A stretch of 64,000 nucleotides of DNA from Diadema setosum (GCF_964275005.1 NC_092701.1:11031453-11095452); one strand, 5' to 3'. Shown: positions 11,395-22,656, numbered from the stretch's first letter. Numbers and translations: made by a program. Notes: generated by a model not told the origin, from the letters alone.

Positions 11395-11925
11395 TTTCTT
11401 TTACCAATGTGCATTACCTCCAAAGACACTGCTATGATCTTTGAGAACACTTTAATGAGAGATAACTTTGCCCAAAAATAGCTTTAACCAAGCAATCTAT
11501 TGGAATTTATGCCAAAATAAGAATTTGGGTGAAGGTACAATGTACGTAACATGGACCAACATCTATGATCTAACCTATATGAACAAATATGTGACAATTT
11601 TGTCAGTCCAAGTAACATCATACATGTAGTTCACCACTTAGTCTAGATATGGTATTAAACACAACGTCCAATGGAATTTAAGGGCTGTCAGGCCATTCAG
11701 TTGAAAAACAAATTTTCAATGAACACTTATTATTTGACCTTCATATGTTTGTATATATAGATGTCAGTCCAACATTACACACTTTCGCCCCAAAATGTTC
11801 ACTTTGGCATAAATTTCAGGACTTAGATTGCTTGTTTGAAGCAATTCAGGGGCATAGTTTCCTCTCATAAAAGTATTCTCAAATATCATATTGTGCTGAA
11901 GGTCATGCACATTGGGAAACAGGAA
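11395..11925. repeat. Diverged foldback element, ~115-bp arms
   Basis: The left arm at about 11404-11518 (CCAATGTGCATTACC ... AATTTATGCCAAAAT) matches the right arm at about 11798-11922 in inverse orientation at moderate identity with small gaps. The pattern of shared blocks (CAATGTGCAT, TTTGAGAA, ATGAGAG, AAGCAATCTA, AATTTATGCCAAA) makes chance unlikely. It looks like an old MITE. Confidence 0.65.
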
Positions 11926-13968
11926 ATAACTTCACATTCTTGAAACTGACCCATTTACCTCGGAGATATTCATACATAATCTAAAATGAATCATATTGCA
12001 GAAAGCATTATTTGCCTGTAACCCGCAGGAAGTCACAGTACACTGTATTAGGACCTGCCATCATTTTGGTTTTGTAGAGATAAACAGAGTGTATATTATT
12101 CACAACAGCTATCAACTGGGCAAGTAAAAATCACAAGTTCATGATGCAATGCAATGCAATATTTTGGTATGATTTCAAGTTCGTGGTTAACATGGAAAAT
12201 CAAAATGGGACATGCAAATGCACTGTACAACAGTGTACATTAGTTTGATAAAACATAATTATATATGTAATACATAAATACAAAGAAGACAATAATACCC
12301 ATTCACAAAACTCTGAATGTGAGACATAGACCAAATCATTCAGGATTTAAAAGAAAAAAATGAAGTATGTTCATTTTTACATATATCATACAGAGTTGGT
12401 ATGTGTATCTGCAAACCAATTGCTCAACCTGAGAAAAACTCTGGTAAGAACTGAAAACTCAAGTTAATGTGATTCTGCCATTGACTTTACATAAGGAAAG
12501 CTTCTGTTAGAAATCACCCAAGTTTTTTTTTTTTTATTAAAAAAAAATCAACAGGCCCCAGGTATTCTACGATAGGCAAAGCTTCATATTTTAGTTGACA
12601 GACACTACTTGCACAGGTACACACAAGGATAAGGATACATTTCTGTTCATTACACGAGCTTTCTTGTTCTGTTGGTAACAAGGAAATATATATGCATACA
12701 CGTCTGAAAAATGACAATTTGTTCCACTGGATCCAAAGAAAGAATTTGTTGCACTGTGTTAATACATAGTATGAAATATCTTATTTTCTGCTTTCACTGT
12801 AACCATAAATTTTCTCCCATGGCACATGGATATCGAGGGTTTGCTTGTACTCAAAGCAATCCATAGGCATAGTTTAGTTGCAACACACTTGAGTGATCAC
12901 TGGTGATAGCCAGTATAAAAAGCTTTAAGCTCAAGCAGAACATAACTATCCATCCATGGATATATCTCCCCACACTTTCTTTTTCTTACTTTTAATGGAA
13001 AAAAAAGAAATGAAGACAATCTAAAAAAACAAAGTAATGTTCAGAAAAGGCAATTAAAGCCTTCAAAACAAATAAGAAAAACTAAGAATAAAATCCAAAA
13101 CAATGTATCCTTATTTAGAAAATAAAAATTACTAGTATTATTGGGAGTGCAACATAGCATTTGCTAGTAGGTATAGAAAGGCTTCTACCTTTTGTCATAT
13201 ATGCTGTTCCACAGAACTGAGAATATAAAAAAAAGATATCAAAACTAGGAAGTTTCATATCAAATCAAGGATCGTGACTAAACAGTGCGAAGATGTTGAG
13301 AGCCATATGAAAGTCCTTGGTAACCACATGAATAGTACTGCAAAACTATGATTCCACATCATCAAATAATAGTTAAAAAGGAGGTTCAGCATGGAAGACA
13401 AGGCATATTCCACTTTAGAGAGTACAATGTACATGTAGTATGACTTTGAAAGCAACAAATACACAACAAAAACCATTTATCAGCACATATAACGGGTACA
13501 ATTCGTTTGTGTAATGATAGTTACAGTATTACAGCACCAACTAAAAGCACAGTGATACATCTGAGCACTAATTTTGTATGAGGCCAAAGAGATAAAAATA
13601 GACTGAACATCTTACTTTGTAAAAGTGATACAAAGAAAATAAATAGGTAAGCCATAAGAGCACAATTCAATATGGGCAAATAAAAATACAATTTCTGTAT
13701 TACAAAACAGACAAGAAAATAAATTCTTTCATTGATTGACAGAGAGTGATGTGGTAATCTGCATGGTGCACTGTATGTCTGTCTAAAGTCTTTGGATACT
13801 TTGTGATGTTGTAGGGAGTGGGTTATTCAAATACCTGAACAGGACATACACTGACTAGGACATTTACTGCTTTGAGCCAGTGCAGATTGTCAAACATTAG
13901 CAGAATCTCAAATTAAATAGCCTCAGAAGGTATGTAAAATCATCTAACAGAATTTCATATCTACTTCA

Positions 13969-13997
13969 CTTCTCTCTCTCTCTCTCTCTCTCTCTCT
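13969..13997. repeat. CT dinucleotide repeat
   Basis: Perfect CT microsatellite followed by a pyrimidine-rich stretch with TCTCC and CCCTC blocks. Confidence 0.9.
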
Positions 13998-14776
13998 TAT
14001 CTCCATGATTTTCCAACCTTCAACTTCTCCCTCTCCCCCCTCCTTTCTTTCATCTTTCTTCTCCCAATGATTTCCAAACCTTTAACCTAGCTGATTTTCC
14101 CTCTCTCTGTCCCCCATTCTCCCATCTCCACCGGTGCAACTTCAACTTCCAGCTCACTGCTGCCCCTCGATTGTCATTATGTCCTTCCTTACACTCTCCC
14201 TATACACCCCTTCCCTCCACTACTCTCCTCTTTCCCTTAGCTTTTCTTCTGCCAAGCAATGGTCCCTGCAGGGATGATGTACACATGGTGTTACCACAAG
14301 CCTCTCTTTCTCAGGTATGAGCTTTCTTCACAATATGCAAATAAAAATGACACTTACACCCAACTATGTCATCTTAGTCAGTTCCTCTTGACACCAAGTC
14401 TAAACATGAAACTTTTTTTATAGCTTATACACTGGCAATTGACTGTAGAGGAGCATGCATGGAGTTTCAATATCAAACATTTCAGGACTATGACAGCAGA
14501 GCAGAGTCGATAATTTGATGTATGTAATTATATAAAGACACAAAAATTACTAGAGTAACCTTGCTATTAAAGTAAATGCATTCTATAATTTCATGTACAG
14601 TTTAAACCACCTGTTTTAAATTATCTGTATTACCAGATGATACACTGTAATCAGTTGAGGTAGGATGAAACTAGGGAGAAAACATGACATCAGTCAAAAG
14701 ATCGCTGATGGTGCTAAAATTCTTAAGACACTAAACAGCAGTCACTCATCTCCATAAAGATGTGTTTGAATAGTAA

Positions 14777-15885
14777 GGGTGGGATTTCACGGAGCACGCG
14801 AACGATTTGCGAAGGACGCGAATGACAAAATCCAACATTCGGAAAAGTTTTTCTCAGAATGTTTTCCGACAATGAAGCCGGAAACTATTCTTGCGCAATT
14901 TGTGCGAAGTTCCCACGACGTATGTGCGATTGTCGTGTGTATCATTGCTAAAGTACAGCATGTTATGTACACGAAGAACACGCGACGGAAATGCGAACAA
15001 CGAAAAATTTTCAATAATCATGGGAGAAAATGTAGCAAGGAGAGGTGGAAGCAATGAAAAAAAAAAATCAACTCAAATCAGCTTTCTTGAGTTGATTTTT
15101 TTTCTTTCCTCTATTTCTCTTTTTGTTTTCTCTCATTTCTCTATCGTGTGTTTGCCTACATTTTTTTCCCCTAACTGTTAGGACGTATCTCCACGAGTAA
15201 AGCATTTGATCTTTTTTTTTGCAGTTCCTCCAACACATAATCTCTATAGTTCAAATGAAATTTACATACTTAAGATTGATTTTAAGTATATTCTGCGATT
15301 TTTTTTTTGTATATCAAATATTCTTTCTCTTTGCTAGTCTATAATTTCTTTTGTTACTATAGTTGTTAATAATTGTTTGATGTTTAGATGTATGCTACGA
15401 TTTCTATTTGCAGAAAACGTACAGGGCATACATCCCCCAAACGTGCGCTAAGCGTTCGCGAGAATGTCTCAAAAGGTACGCGAACAGTTTGCAATTACGT
15501 CGTAAAATGATCGGAAAAACTTCGCAGATTTCACGTAACATACGCGAGACATTCTCAGAAGTTTCGGAGTCTGTTTGGGGTTTCACGAACATTTTGCGAA
15601 CATCGCGCGTGTCTTGCGAAGGTCTTGCGCATATGACGAAGCTTTAAAGACACTTTCGAGAACAATTCACGAGCAAATCCCGACTAAGTGTGCGGAAAAG
15701 GTTCGCGAAAAATTTCAAACTTTTTTGAAATTCTCGCCGAAGTAAAAACGACATTCGCGAACAACTGACGACGCTTCCGAACCCTCATGTTTGTTTGGCG
15801 ATCTTTTGCAGACTAAAATGCGAATGCTGGATTTTGCCATTCGCGTCATTCGCAAATCGTTCGCGTGCTCCGTGAAATCCCACCC
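14777..15885. mobile_element. 1.1-kb non-autonomous TIR element, Harbinger-like
   Basis: Terminal inverted repeats of about 66 bp with only a few mismatches begin GGGTGGGATTTCACGGAGCA at both ends. TAA flanks on each side (14774-14776 and 15886-15888) give a 3-bp duplication. The interior is rich in GCGAA/TTCGC motifs, far more CpG-rich than its flanks. Frames of up to 96 aa inside have no transposase character. PIF/Harbinger membership is inferred from the TSD and G-rich terminus. Confidence 0.8.
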
Positions 15886-15888
15886 TAA

Positions 15889-16486
15889 GAGATGTAATCA
15901 ATCCCTAACAGTTATTTCCCCTTCTGATTTTATCTTTTGGCAGTTACCACTCAGGACAAATGCACTCACACAAACATGCTTGTACCACACACTACGTTGT
16001 GCTGTGAAAGATACACGCAGAAACTGGTTTTAGAAATATCAAATATGTACAACAAAAGCAGATAATCCAAATTTCAGATAAAGTGCAACAAATCCATTGC
16101 AATCGTTCGGCGATTTTTATCGGTGTATAAATGATACTGCACTATACACTAATGATTATTATGAACCTGTATATCAATGTATGCTCGGTTGACTCAGAAA
16201 CTTTTGTGACTTGAAACAAATATCAAGCAACAGGAAAGACGTGTGATGGGCATGTGTAACTTCCAGTGGCAAGAGAAGTTGAAAATACAACTGATTAGTC
16301 AAAAGCATCCATATTGTTTAAAATGCTTTCTCTAACTTACATAATGTTTTATGAACTTTGAATTGCAGGAAAAAAGCAACAGTCAAAATCTGCAGAAGAA
16401 CTTTTCCAAAATACAAGATAGCTGGATGATTTTCATATCACCATCTGTACTTTGGGCTATTTGCTTCATATACTAATTCCCATCTC
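15889..16486 (-). other. Probable 3' UTR / downstream region of NTPase gene
   Basis: Sequence directly downstream (minus-strand sense) of the NTPase stop codon. No other gene. No canonical AATAAA was found on the minus strand within this interval, so the polyadenylation site is not located. Confidence 0.35.
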
Positions 16487-19400
16487 TTACCAGTTGCCAA
16501 ACTGGTGCTGATTATAGGAAGCTTGAGTTTGCTGGTTGGACATCTGCCACTTTGCCTGATCCTGAAAGTTTGGGTTGTGGGGATGCCTTGCTTGGAGGAA
16601 GGGATAATGTGGATGCTTAACATACTGCTGAGGGAGGTTCAATACAGAAGGATAGCTGGGTGTAGTTGGCATGGGTTGATAAGGCAGTTGCTGATTGTTG
16701 TAGACACCCTGGTTTTCCTGGTGATTATAGTGGGTGGGCATACCCTGGTTGTTCTGGTGATAATGGTGGGTGGGCATACCCTGGTTGTTCTGGTGATAGT
16801 AGTGGGTGGGCATAACCTGCCTATGATGTTGATCCCGAGAATTAAGATATTGCTGTTCATAACCATGTCGCCCTTGTGGCATTTGAAACCCTGTGGTGGT
16901 AAGGGGATGTATAGCATACTGGCAACTCCCTTGAGATGGTGTTCCCCTAACTATTGGGGTACCAGGTGGGATTGGTGGTGGTTGAGGTAATCCGACATGG
17001 ACATCCGTACCATACTGAGGGATTTGATTTCTCACGCTACTATGTTGCATTGTATCCCACAAAGACTCATGCTTCATCAATGGTGGATGTGTGGGCTGAA
17101 CACTAGGGGTTCCTTCTACTAAAGCCAGCTTGCCACTTTGCCTGAAACCAAGTGGATTTTCAACTTGGAAACTTTGATACTGGCTCTTGAGATCTACAGT
17201 TGTTGATTGCTTTTTCAGCCCACCATTCTCGACATGTTCTAGCCTTGAATTATCATGGTGACCATTCTCACAACTTTTCCAGTCAAACACACACTCCACA
17301 GCCTTTTTCACTGAATGCATCTCCATAAACTGCCCACATTTTTGGTCCTGCTGAACAGCATGGCTTCTGATCATGGGAGAGGTTGACATGGTAGAGTAAG
17401 TCTTGTCTGAAAAGACATCCTCTGTTGACTGCTGTACTGGATGATACTGATCAGTGGAATGCAGAGAACGAAACTGAGGTTTCCCATTGCACACTGTGTC
17501 ACCATGTGCACTGGAAGATGTGTCGAAGGATTCTTGCCCATTCTCTAGGAAGATGTCAGAAGGTCCACTGCTGGCACATTTGTCCTGGTCTTGCAAGTCT
17601 GTATTTGGGAAAGGGTTTGATTCATCCACACTTATTAATGTTTTGAAAACACTCCCATCATCTGAAGGGCAAGATCTTAAAGGTTGTTCTTTGACTTGGT
17701 CCAGGCTATTTGCTGTAGTTGCTATCTGATACTCTTTTGACGCTTCACAACTTGCAACTATGTTTTCATTCTGACATTTCTTGGTTTTACTGTTTGTTAC
17801 AACTTTTGATATCTCTTTGATTTTACTACACTGACATTTGTTACCTGTTTCTTGAACAGGTGACTGTTCATTTGGCAAAGGGGGACATGGTGAGGTGGCA
17901 GACGTGTCAGTAGTGGATGAGTCATCATTGATCAGCTGCTGTTCCTCTGAATTTCTTGAAAGATCTGAATCTTGTTTGCCTGACATATCACTAGAACCTT
18001 CCCTCAAAATGTCAGTTTTTCCTACTGTGTCAGAGCCAACTTCTCTCTGCACCATGTCATTAGTTTTATTTTTCTCAATGGGTGGCTCTTCTGAGGAGCT
18101 GCTATCAGGCGACAAACACGCTTCAGGTTCCATAATCCTGCTCTCTCCATTTTGCTTGAAATTAAATGGGTCTGTTGAATATTGACCTGGTAGAAGCACA
18201 GGCGTGTGACCAGACTCTTGAATTCCTGTCTTGTGTGTCTCTGTAGTTGAAGATGCATTCTTTCCACTCTGTAAACTCATCATCTTTCGAGTGCTAGCTG
18301 CATGGAAGTGCACGGCTTTGGTCTCATCACCAGTAACTTCCTTCACAAGGTCTCCCCCAATGGTAATGATGTTTCTCCACAGAATACTTAGGTCTCCATG
18401 AGAACACCCTTGCCTTTGTTTTTTCAGCAGGTCCCATTCTGCATGACGCAGTGCTCCTGCACGCGACGTCAACAATTCATCCGCCTGGTTGTCAAGTGCT
18501 TTGATGACGTCTTCATTGAAGCTTTTGAGAAAGATGTCCTTTGAGGACATTTGGCAGAAGAATTCTTTAAGGACTGCAAACACAAGTGGTGAGGCATCAA
18601 GTCCATTCTGCATGCCAGCACCGTCATTGTCAGCTACCATGTAAACAGAATCCTTCAGCAAGACATGCAGTATCAACTGCTTCACATGACCTGGCGAATC
18701 CTCCATGGTCGCATACAGCTCACTGGCATCAAATGACTCAGGATCATTCACAGATGACACAATTTTCTCCAAAATATGGTAATTCTCAGTTACAATGGCC
18801 TTGATTGTCTCTGGAATCTGGTCTTCTGCTGGTACATTCTCCAGCCCTAGAGTTCTGCTCACTGAATCTTCCATGACTTCAACAAATTCTTGAGGTGTAA
18901 ACGGAAGCTGAAATCCACGACTGTTCATCTGATATCCAGCCATCATGATTGGAAGAGGTGACCGGCACACCAGTTCTATTATCCTGTCTGCATGATGATC
19001 AAAGTCCTGCGGATTACCAGAGGCCTCCTTAAGCAATGCCTTTGCATCTGCAGGAGACATAGCTCTGTGAGGGTGCCTTTTCACACAGTGAATATCTCTA
19101 ATCAGATTCATGCTGGTTCTGCTCACTAGTACCATGAAGACACAGTCTGTCCCTGAAACAAGTTCTCTTACAAATTTCAATACTTTTCCTTGCTCCTCCT
19201 TCATGACTCTATCAATGTTGTCCATTGCAAATATATATGCTCTATTCTTCCCATTCTGGTGAGCTCGAAACCGACGAGCTAGGTCATGCACATGGATACC
19301 GTCTGATTTCACATCTGACCATCCCTGGACATATTCTTGCAGAGCATAAATAACTTCTTTCACCACGTCATTCACTGTAAAGCCAGTTCTGATATCCAGG

Positions 19401-19621
19401 TAGAACGTATGCGTTTCACAGTCCTGTCTACGGAATATTCTTGCAGCTCGAAGCACAACTTCTTTACATGTCCTTGTCTTTCCAATGAATGGTGGACCGT
19501 GTAGGAGTAATATTCGGTTTGTGCTGAACACATTCTCCAGCTCTTCTGCCTCCTTACCCATGTAGCGGAAAGCCTCATCTTTGACCCTGATGTGGTCATG
19601 TGCATCCCTCTTTGATGCCAT
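16487..19621 (-). CDS. STAND / NB-ARC-like P-loop NTPase with long Q/N/H/P-rich disordered tail
   Basis: One uninterrupted 1044-codon frame, ATG at 19621, TAA at 16487-16489. Visible in order: Walker A GPPFIGKT (residues 42-49), Walker B AYIFAMDNID (128-137), an NB-ARC RNBS-B-like VFMVLVSRT (161-169), and a GLPL-like SPLPI (221-225). A helical region, probably winged-helix-like, runs to about 430. From about 440 to the end the chain is Ser/Thr-, then Gln/Asn/His/Pro-rich and probably disordered, with three 12-residue repeats (937-972). No CARD, death, TIR, WD40, LRR or TPR domain is seen. Known STAND proteins are nucleotide-driven signalling switches in apoptosis and innate immunity; a similar job here is inference. 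The conserved motifs appear intact, so ATP binding is plausible. Location is probably cytosolic: no signal peptide or membrane segment. A splice acceptor 32 bp upstream supports this start and a non-coding upstream exon. Confidence 0.9.
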   Translation of the reverse strand: MASKRDAHDHIRVKDEAFRYMGKEAEELENVFSTNRILLLHGPPFIGKTRTCKEVVLRAARIFRRQDCETHTFYLDIRTGFTVNDVVKEVIYALQEYVQGWSDVKSDGIHVHDLARRFRAHQNGKNRAYIFAMDNIDRVMKEEQGKVLKFVRELVSGTDCVFMVLVSRTSMNLIRDIHCVKRHPHRAMSPADAKALLKEASGNPQDFDHHADRIIELVCRSPLPIMMAGYQMNSRGFQLPFTPQEFVEVMEDSVSRTLGLENVPAEDQIPETIKAIVTENYHILEKIVSSVNDPESFDASELYATMEDSPGHVKQLILHVLLKDSVYMVADNDGAGMQNGLDASPLVFAVLKEFFCQMSSKDIFLKSFNEDVIKALDNQADELLTSRAGALRHAEWDLLKKQRQGCSHGDLSILWRNIITIGGDLVKEVTGDETKAVHFHAASTRKMMSLQSGKNASSTTETHKTGIQESGHTPVLLPGQYSTDPFNFKQNGESRIMEPEACLSPDSSSSEEPPIEKNKTNDMVQREVGSDTVGKTDILREGSSDMSGKQDSDLSRNSEEQQLINDDSSTTDTSATSPCPPLPNEQSPVQETGNKCQCSKIKEISKVVTNSKTKKCQNENIVASCEASKEYQIATTANSLDQVKEQPLRSCPSDDGSVFKTLISVDESNPFPNTDLQDQDKCASSGPSDIFLENGQESFDTSSSAHGDTVCNGKPQFRSLHSTDQYHPVQQSTEDVFSDKTYSTMSTSPMIRSHAVQQDQKCGQFMEMHSVKKAVECVFDWKSCENGHHDNSRLEHVENGGLKKQSTTVDLKSQYQSFQVENPLGFRQSGKLALVEGTPSVQPTHPPLMKHESLWDTMQHSSVRNQIPQYGTDVHVGLPQPPPIPPGTPIVRGTPSQGSCQYAIHPLTTTGFQMPQGRHGYEQQYLNSRDQHHRQVMPTHYYHQNNQGMPTHHYHQNNQGMPTHYNHQENQGVYNNQQLPYQPMPTTPSYPSVLNLPQQYVKHPHYPFLQARHPHNPNFQDQAKWQMSNQQTQASYNQHQFGNW
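16706..16813 (-). repeat. 36-bp coding tandem repeat (3 units) in NTPase tail
   Basis: Three in-frame units encode MPTHYYHQNNQG, MPTHHYHQNNQG and MPTHYNHQENQG (residues 937-972). The unit length is a multiple of three, so copy-number change would keep the frame. Confidence 0.9.
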
Positions 19622-19656
19622 GGTAAGTTGTCTTTTTCATCCACCTAGGATTTCTG
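19622..19656 (-). other. 5' UTR piece and splice acceptor of NTPase gene
   Basis: Read on the minus strand, a pyrimidine-rich tract (TTTCCTCCTTGATTTACAG) ends with AG at 19655-19654. This leaves 32 nt of 5' UTR (19653-19622) before ATG in an acceptable context (CTTACCATGG). The upstream exon has not been found. Confidence 0.65.
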
Positions 19657-19727
19657 TAAATCAAGGAGGAAATAAAGACAACATCAGTATTGACTATCAA
19701 TAATATCATAATCATTGCAACTGATTG

Positions 19728-19880
19728 ACAGGATCGGGAGGTCATATGTTCAAATCCTGCTCGGGTGTGTACACATGCCCATGATTTCTTTCATCATGGC
19801 CACTACTAAAACACTGATATATTCAGTGCTTATCTACATCGATGTAGGGCACTTTGTCTATCGGATGCAATGAAAACATC
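19728..19880 (+). repeat. Possible tRNA-derived SINE fragment
   Basis: A B-box-like GTTCAAATCC lies at 19748-19757 within GGAGGTCATATGTTCAAATC. The A box is not clear, and the downstream part (CATCGATGTAGGGCACTTTG) is unassigned. Weak call. Confidence 0.35.
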
Positions 19881-20442
19881 TTGACAGAAGAATTTCATGA
19901 ATTTGAATAATATTATAATTATCACTGAAGTGCTGATTTATATGCCATATTCTGAAGTACATGTACAAGTTAGCAGTAGCAATGAGAAAAATTCATTGAC
20001 ATAATACTTGGTTTGAAACCAATGACCCCTTGATTGCTGGTGTACTACTGTGTTTATTCAAATCAAAAACTTGACACAAGAATCATGAACATAATGACCG
20101 CAGCCACACAAATCCTGAAAATGCATGGACTTGTAGTTGATAATCAACTTCTCTGTGTACAGTAATGTAAAGACAACTCTGTGAATGTATGGGATTATAT
20201 ATGAAAGGGGATTTTGTGACAGGGTTAGACTTGTTATGACAGTTTACTTGCCATCAGTGAACAAGAAAACTACAAAAATATTTCAATAAAACTAATTCCA
20301 CAAAACCTCCAAATATGTAGTTGCCAGACATGGATTCCTAGTTAAGTGCAGATTCTGAATTCATTAGCAGATATAAGCATAAAATAATTCAATACAAATG
20401 GACTTTTCTAAGGTATCTAAACAATGAAAAGAAAGTAGAGTA

Positions 20443-20445
<3 letters not shown>

Positions 20446-20489
<44 letters not shown>
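20446..20489 (+). repeat. 44-nt poly-A tract
   Basis: Uninterrupted A run; exact length is likely unstable between reads or haplotypes. No clear retroposed body directly 5' of it. Confidence 0.9.
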
Positions 20490-20492
<3 letters not shown>

Positions 20493-20550
20493 CTTACAGA
20501 GAAAAGAGGCTTTGAAGACCAGGGTCTACCAGTTATATTAAAGTGCTTTA

Positions 20551-22653
20551 TGCACTTGTCAATTGAAGTCCCGGCCCATGGGTACCCGGGGATGGCCGGG
20601 ACTTGCAACCAAGTTGGGCGGGGATTTCAGCATTTTTTTCGCCCGGGTGGGTCGGGAATAGACCGGGCTTTGTAGGGGGAAATTCACTTAATTTGCCCCG
20701 GTGGGCCGGGGATGTACCGGGGTGTTGTCGGGGGAAATTCAATTATTTTGCCCCGTTGGGTTGGGAATGGACCGGGGTTTGTCGGGGGAGATTCACTTAT
20801 TTTGCCCCGGTGGGTGGGGAATAAACCGGGGTTTGTCGGGGGAAATTCGCTCCAACCAAATGGCAGGCATTTGGGGCGGGAATTTTGGCCGGGATTGAGC
20901 CAGATTTTGCTTGAGAGTTGATTATGACTTGTACCATTTCCAGTAAGGTAATGTGACCATAAATTATTTCGCTTGACTAGCAATTCCCCGCTATTGAGGA
21001 CTCCGTAACGTTGCCCAAAAGTTGCGTAAACGCATGAATCACGTAAAGAGCCTAGCGTGAAACATGCGCGATTTGCCTTCGATCGTATTGTCCGCAAATG
21101 TGCGCCGGATCGGCGCTTTACGCGATTCCACGCGGGGGCGGGCTCGGTCACACTGGTACTGCCCAAAAGTTGCGTAATCGCATTGCACGTACTGGTAACT
21201 AAGAAATTTGGTTTTGTGTGCTTGTCCGTCGAGAATTTTACCATTTTCGCTGATTTACGCAATGAAAAATCACCGATGAATTGCGCAAGAACTACATTAT
21301 GTACGGAAAGATCACGCAAAAATATAGCACCACAATCATACGTGAGTTGTTAGTGATACATTAGTGATTCCTCGATCAGTATTTCGTGAGTATTTACCGT
21401 GTTCTGTTAGAGATACATAGGAATACGCCACTATTTTTTTTCAGTGATTTTCAGTGATACGTAGGTGTTTCAAGCGCGAAACACGCGTCATTATTTATAG
21501 TCTGCTTTTTTGTCAGTGGAGAGTCGTTGGTGAACGCGATAGCGGCAACATTTTTGCGAACAATCGCTGATATTCCACGCATATTTCGCGCATTGTTCGC
21601 GTAAGAACCACGCAAACTACGCAAAAATTACGTAAAACAGCGCAATACTGCGTAAAATTTTTACGCGAAGCCGAGTTTTGAGCTCTTCAAAACATGGAAC
21701 TGCGTAAAGTGCCGATCCGGCGCACATCGGCTGACAACTACGAAGGTTCAAAATTGTAGACAAACTCATGAAATGCGCAAATCGCGCATCGTATCGTGTA
21801 AAATAAGGCTCGAATTTCTTACGTGATTCATGCGTTTACGTGACTTTTGGGCAGTGTGACAGGTCCTCAAAAGCCAGGTTTTTGAGCAGCTCAAAACTCG
21901 GCTTCGCGTAAAAGTTTACACACTTCTAGGCAGTATTGCGCTGTTTTAGTTCTTACGTAATTTTTGCGTAGTTTGCGTTGTTCTTACGCGAGCAACGCGC
22001 AAAATATGCGTGGAATATCAGTGATCGTTTGCGAAAATGTTGCCGCTATCACGTTTATGTGCGATTCATACGCAGTTAATTGTGATAAAGCGCAGATTAT
22101 GCGTGATTTTCCGTGGACCTCTGTCGTCAGGCGTCGCGCACAATCACGAATTCGCCCTATTTGGGGCCTTTGCGTGCCTATGCGCTGATTAGTGATTTTT
22201 TAGTGATATTTCCGTAGTTCTTGCGCAATTCATCGGTGATTTTCATCGCGTAAATCAGCGAAAATTCTCAACGGACCTGACAAGCACGCGCAAAACCAAA
22301 TTTCTTGCGTGATTCACGCAAACTTACGCAACTTTTGGGCAGTGTGACCGGGCCTTCAGGGTCGGGACTTGGCCGGGGATTTCTATACGAATATGCCCGA
22401 CTTGTCGGGGACTTGGCCGGGGATTTCTGCACAAATATTGCCCGGACTGTCGGGGAATTGGCCGGGGATTTCAACTTCAATTTTGCCTGGCCTGCCGGGG
22501 ACTTAGCGGGGGATTTCCGTGAAAATTTTGCCCGACCTGTCGGAGACTTGGCCGGGACTTGGCCGGGTAGTGTAACATGCAAAATTGCAAGTGGGATGCA
22601 AGTCCCGGCCATCCCCGGGTACCCATGGGCCGGGACTACAATTGACAAGTGCA
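20551..22653. mobile_element. 2.1-kb layered foldback element with TTA flanks
   Basis: Outer TIRs of about 54 bp start TGCACTTGTCAATTG at 20551 and are mirrored up to 22653; TTA lies on both sides (20548-20550 and 22654-22656). Inside the TIRs are arrays of about 50-bp units built on GCCGGGGATTTC / TTGCCCCGG (about 20640-20850 and 22360-22560). A further palindromic core is listed separately. It is strongly CpG-rich compared with neighbours and lacks a transposase. The 3-bp TWA duplication again suggests Harbinger-type mobilisation. Confidence 0.75.
21146..22349. mobile_element. Inner foldback nested in the 2.1-kb element
   Basis: GGTCACACTG...CTGCCCAAAAGTTGCG at 21146 is mirrored at 22340-22349 and inward. 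Arms pair through GATTTACGC and ATTGCGCAAGAACTAC, and again at GCGAAGCCGAGTTTTGAGC (about 21665 against 21890). A second copy of the left end at about 21012-21145 is inverted at about 21690-21862, so at least two related copies are stacked here. Confidence 0.65.
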
Positions 22654-22656
22654 TTA

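Larger units (their letters stand above)
10889..14773. other. AT-rich, mostly single-copy DNA downstream of the NTPase gene
   Basis: No exon is recognised. It holds a diverged foldback (11395-11925) and a CT repeat (13969-13997) followed by pyrimidine-rich DNA to about 14270. Part may be a long 3' UTR of the minus-strand gene. One minus-strand AATAAA is present near 12533-12538, but it abuts a genomic A/T run and is not convincing. Confidence 0.4.
19657..20547. other. Upstream intron/flank of NTPase gene
   Basis: AT-rich sequence with a SINE-like segment (about 19728-19880) and a 44-nt poly-A tract (20446-20489). No exon recognised. Confidence 0.45.

Noticed and set aside
14779..15647. Several 60-96-aa frames
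   Set aside because: All lie inside the 1.1-kb TIR element and on both strands of its inverted repeats; none resembles a transposase.
15889..16486. Polyadenylation site of the NTPase gene
   Set aside because: No canonical AATAAA on the minus strand in this interval; the only candidate farther away (12533) sits in an A/T run.
16505..18804. Plus-strand frames opposite the NTPase gene
   Set aside because: Antisense shadows of a long, codon-constrained gene.
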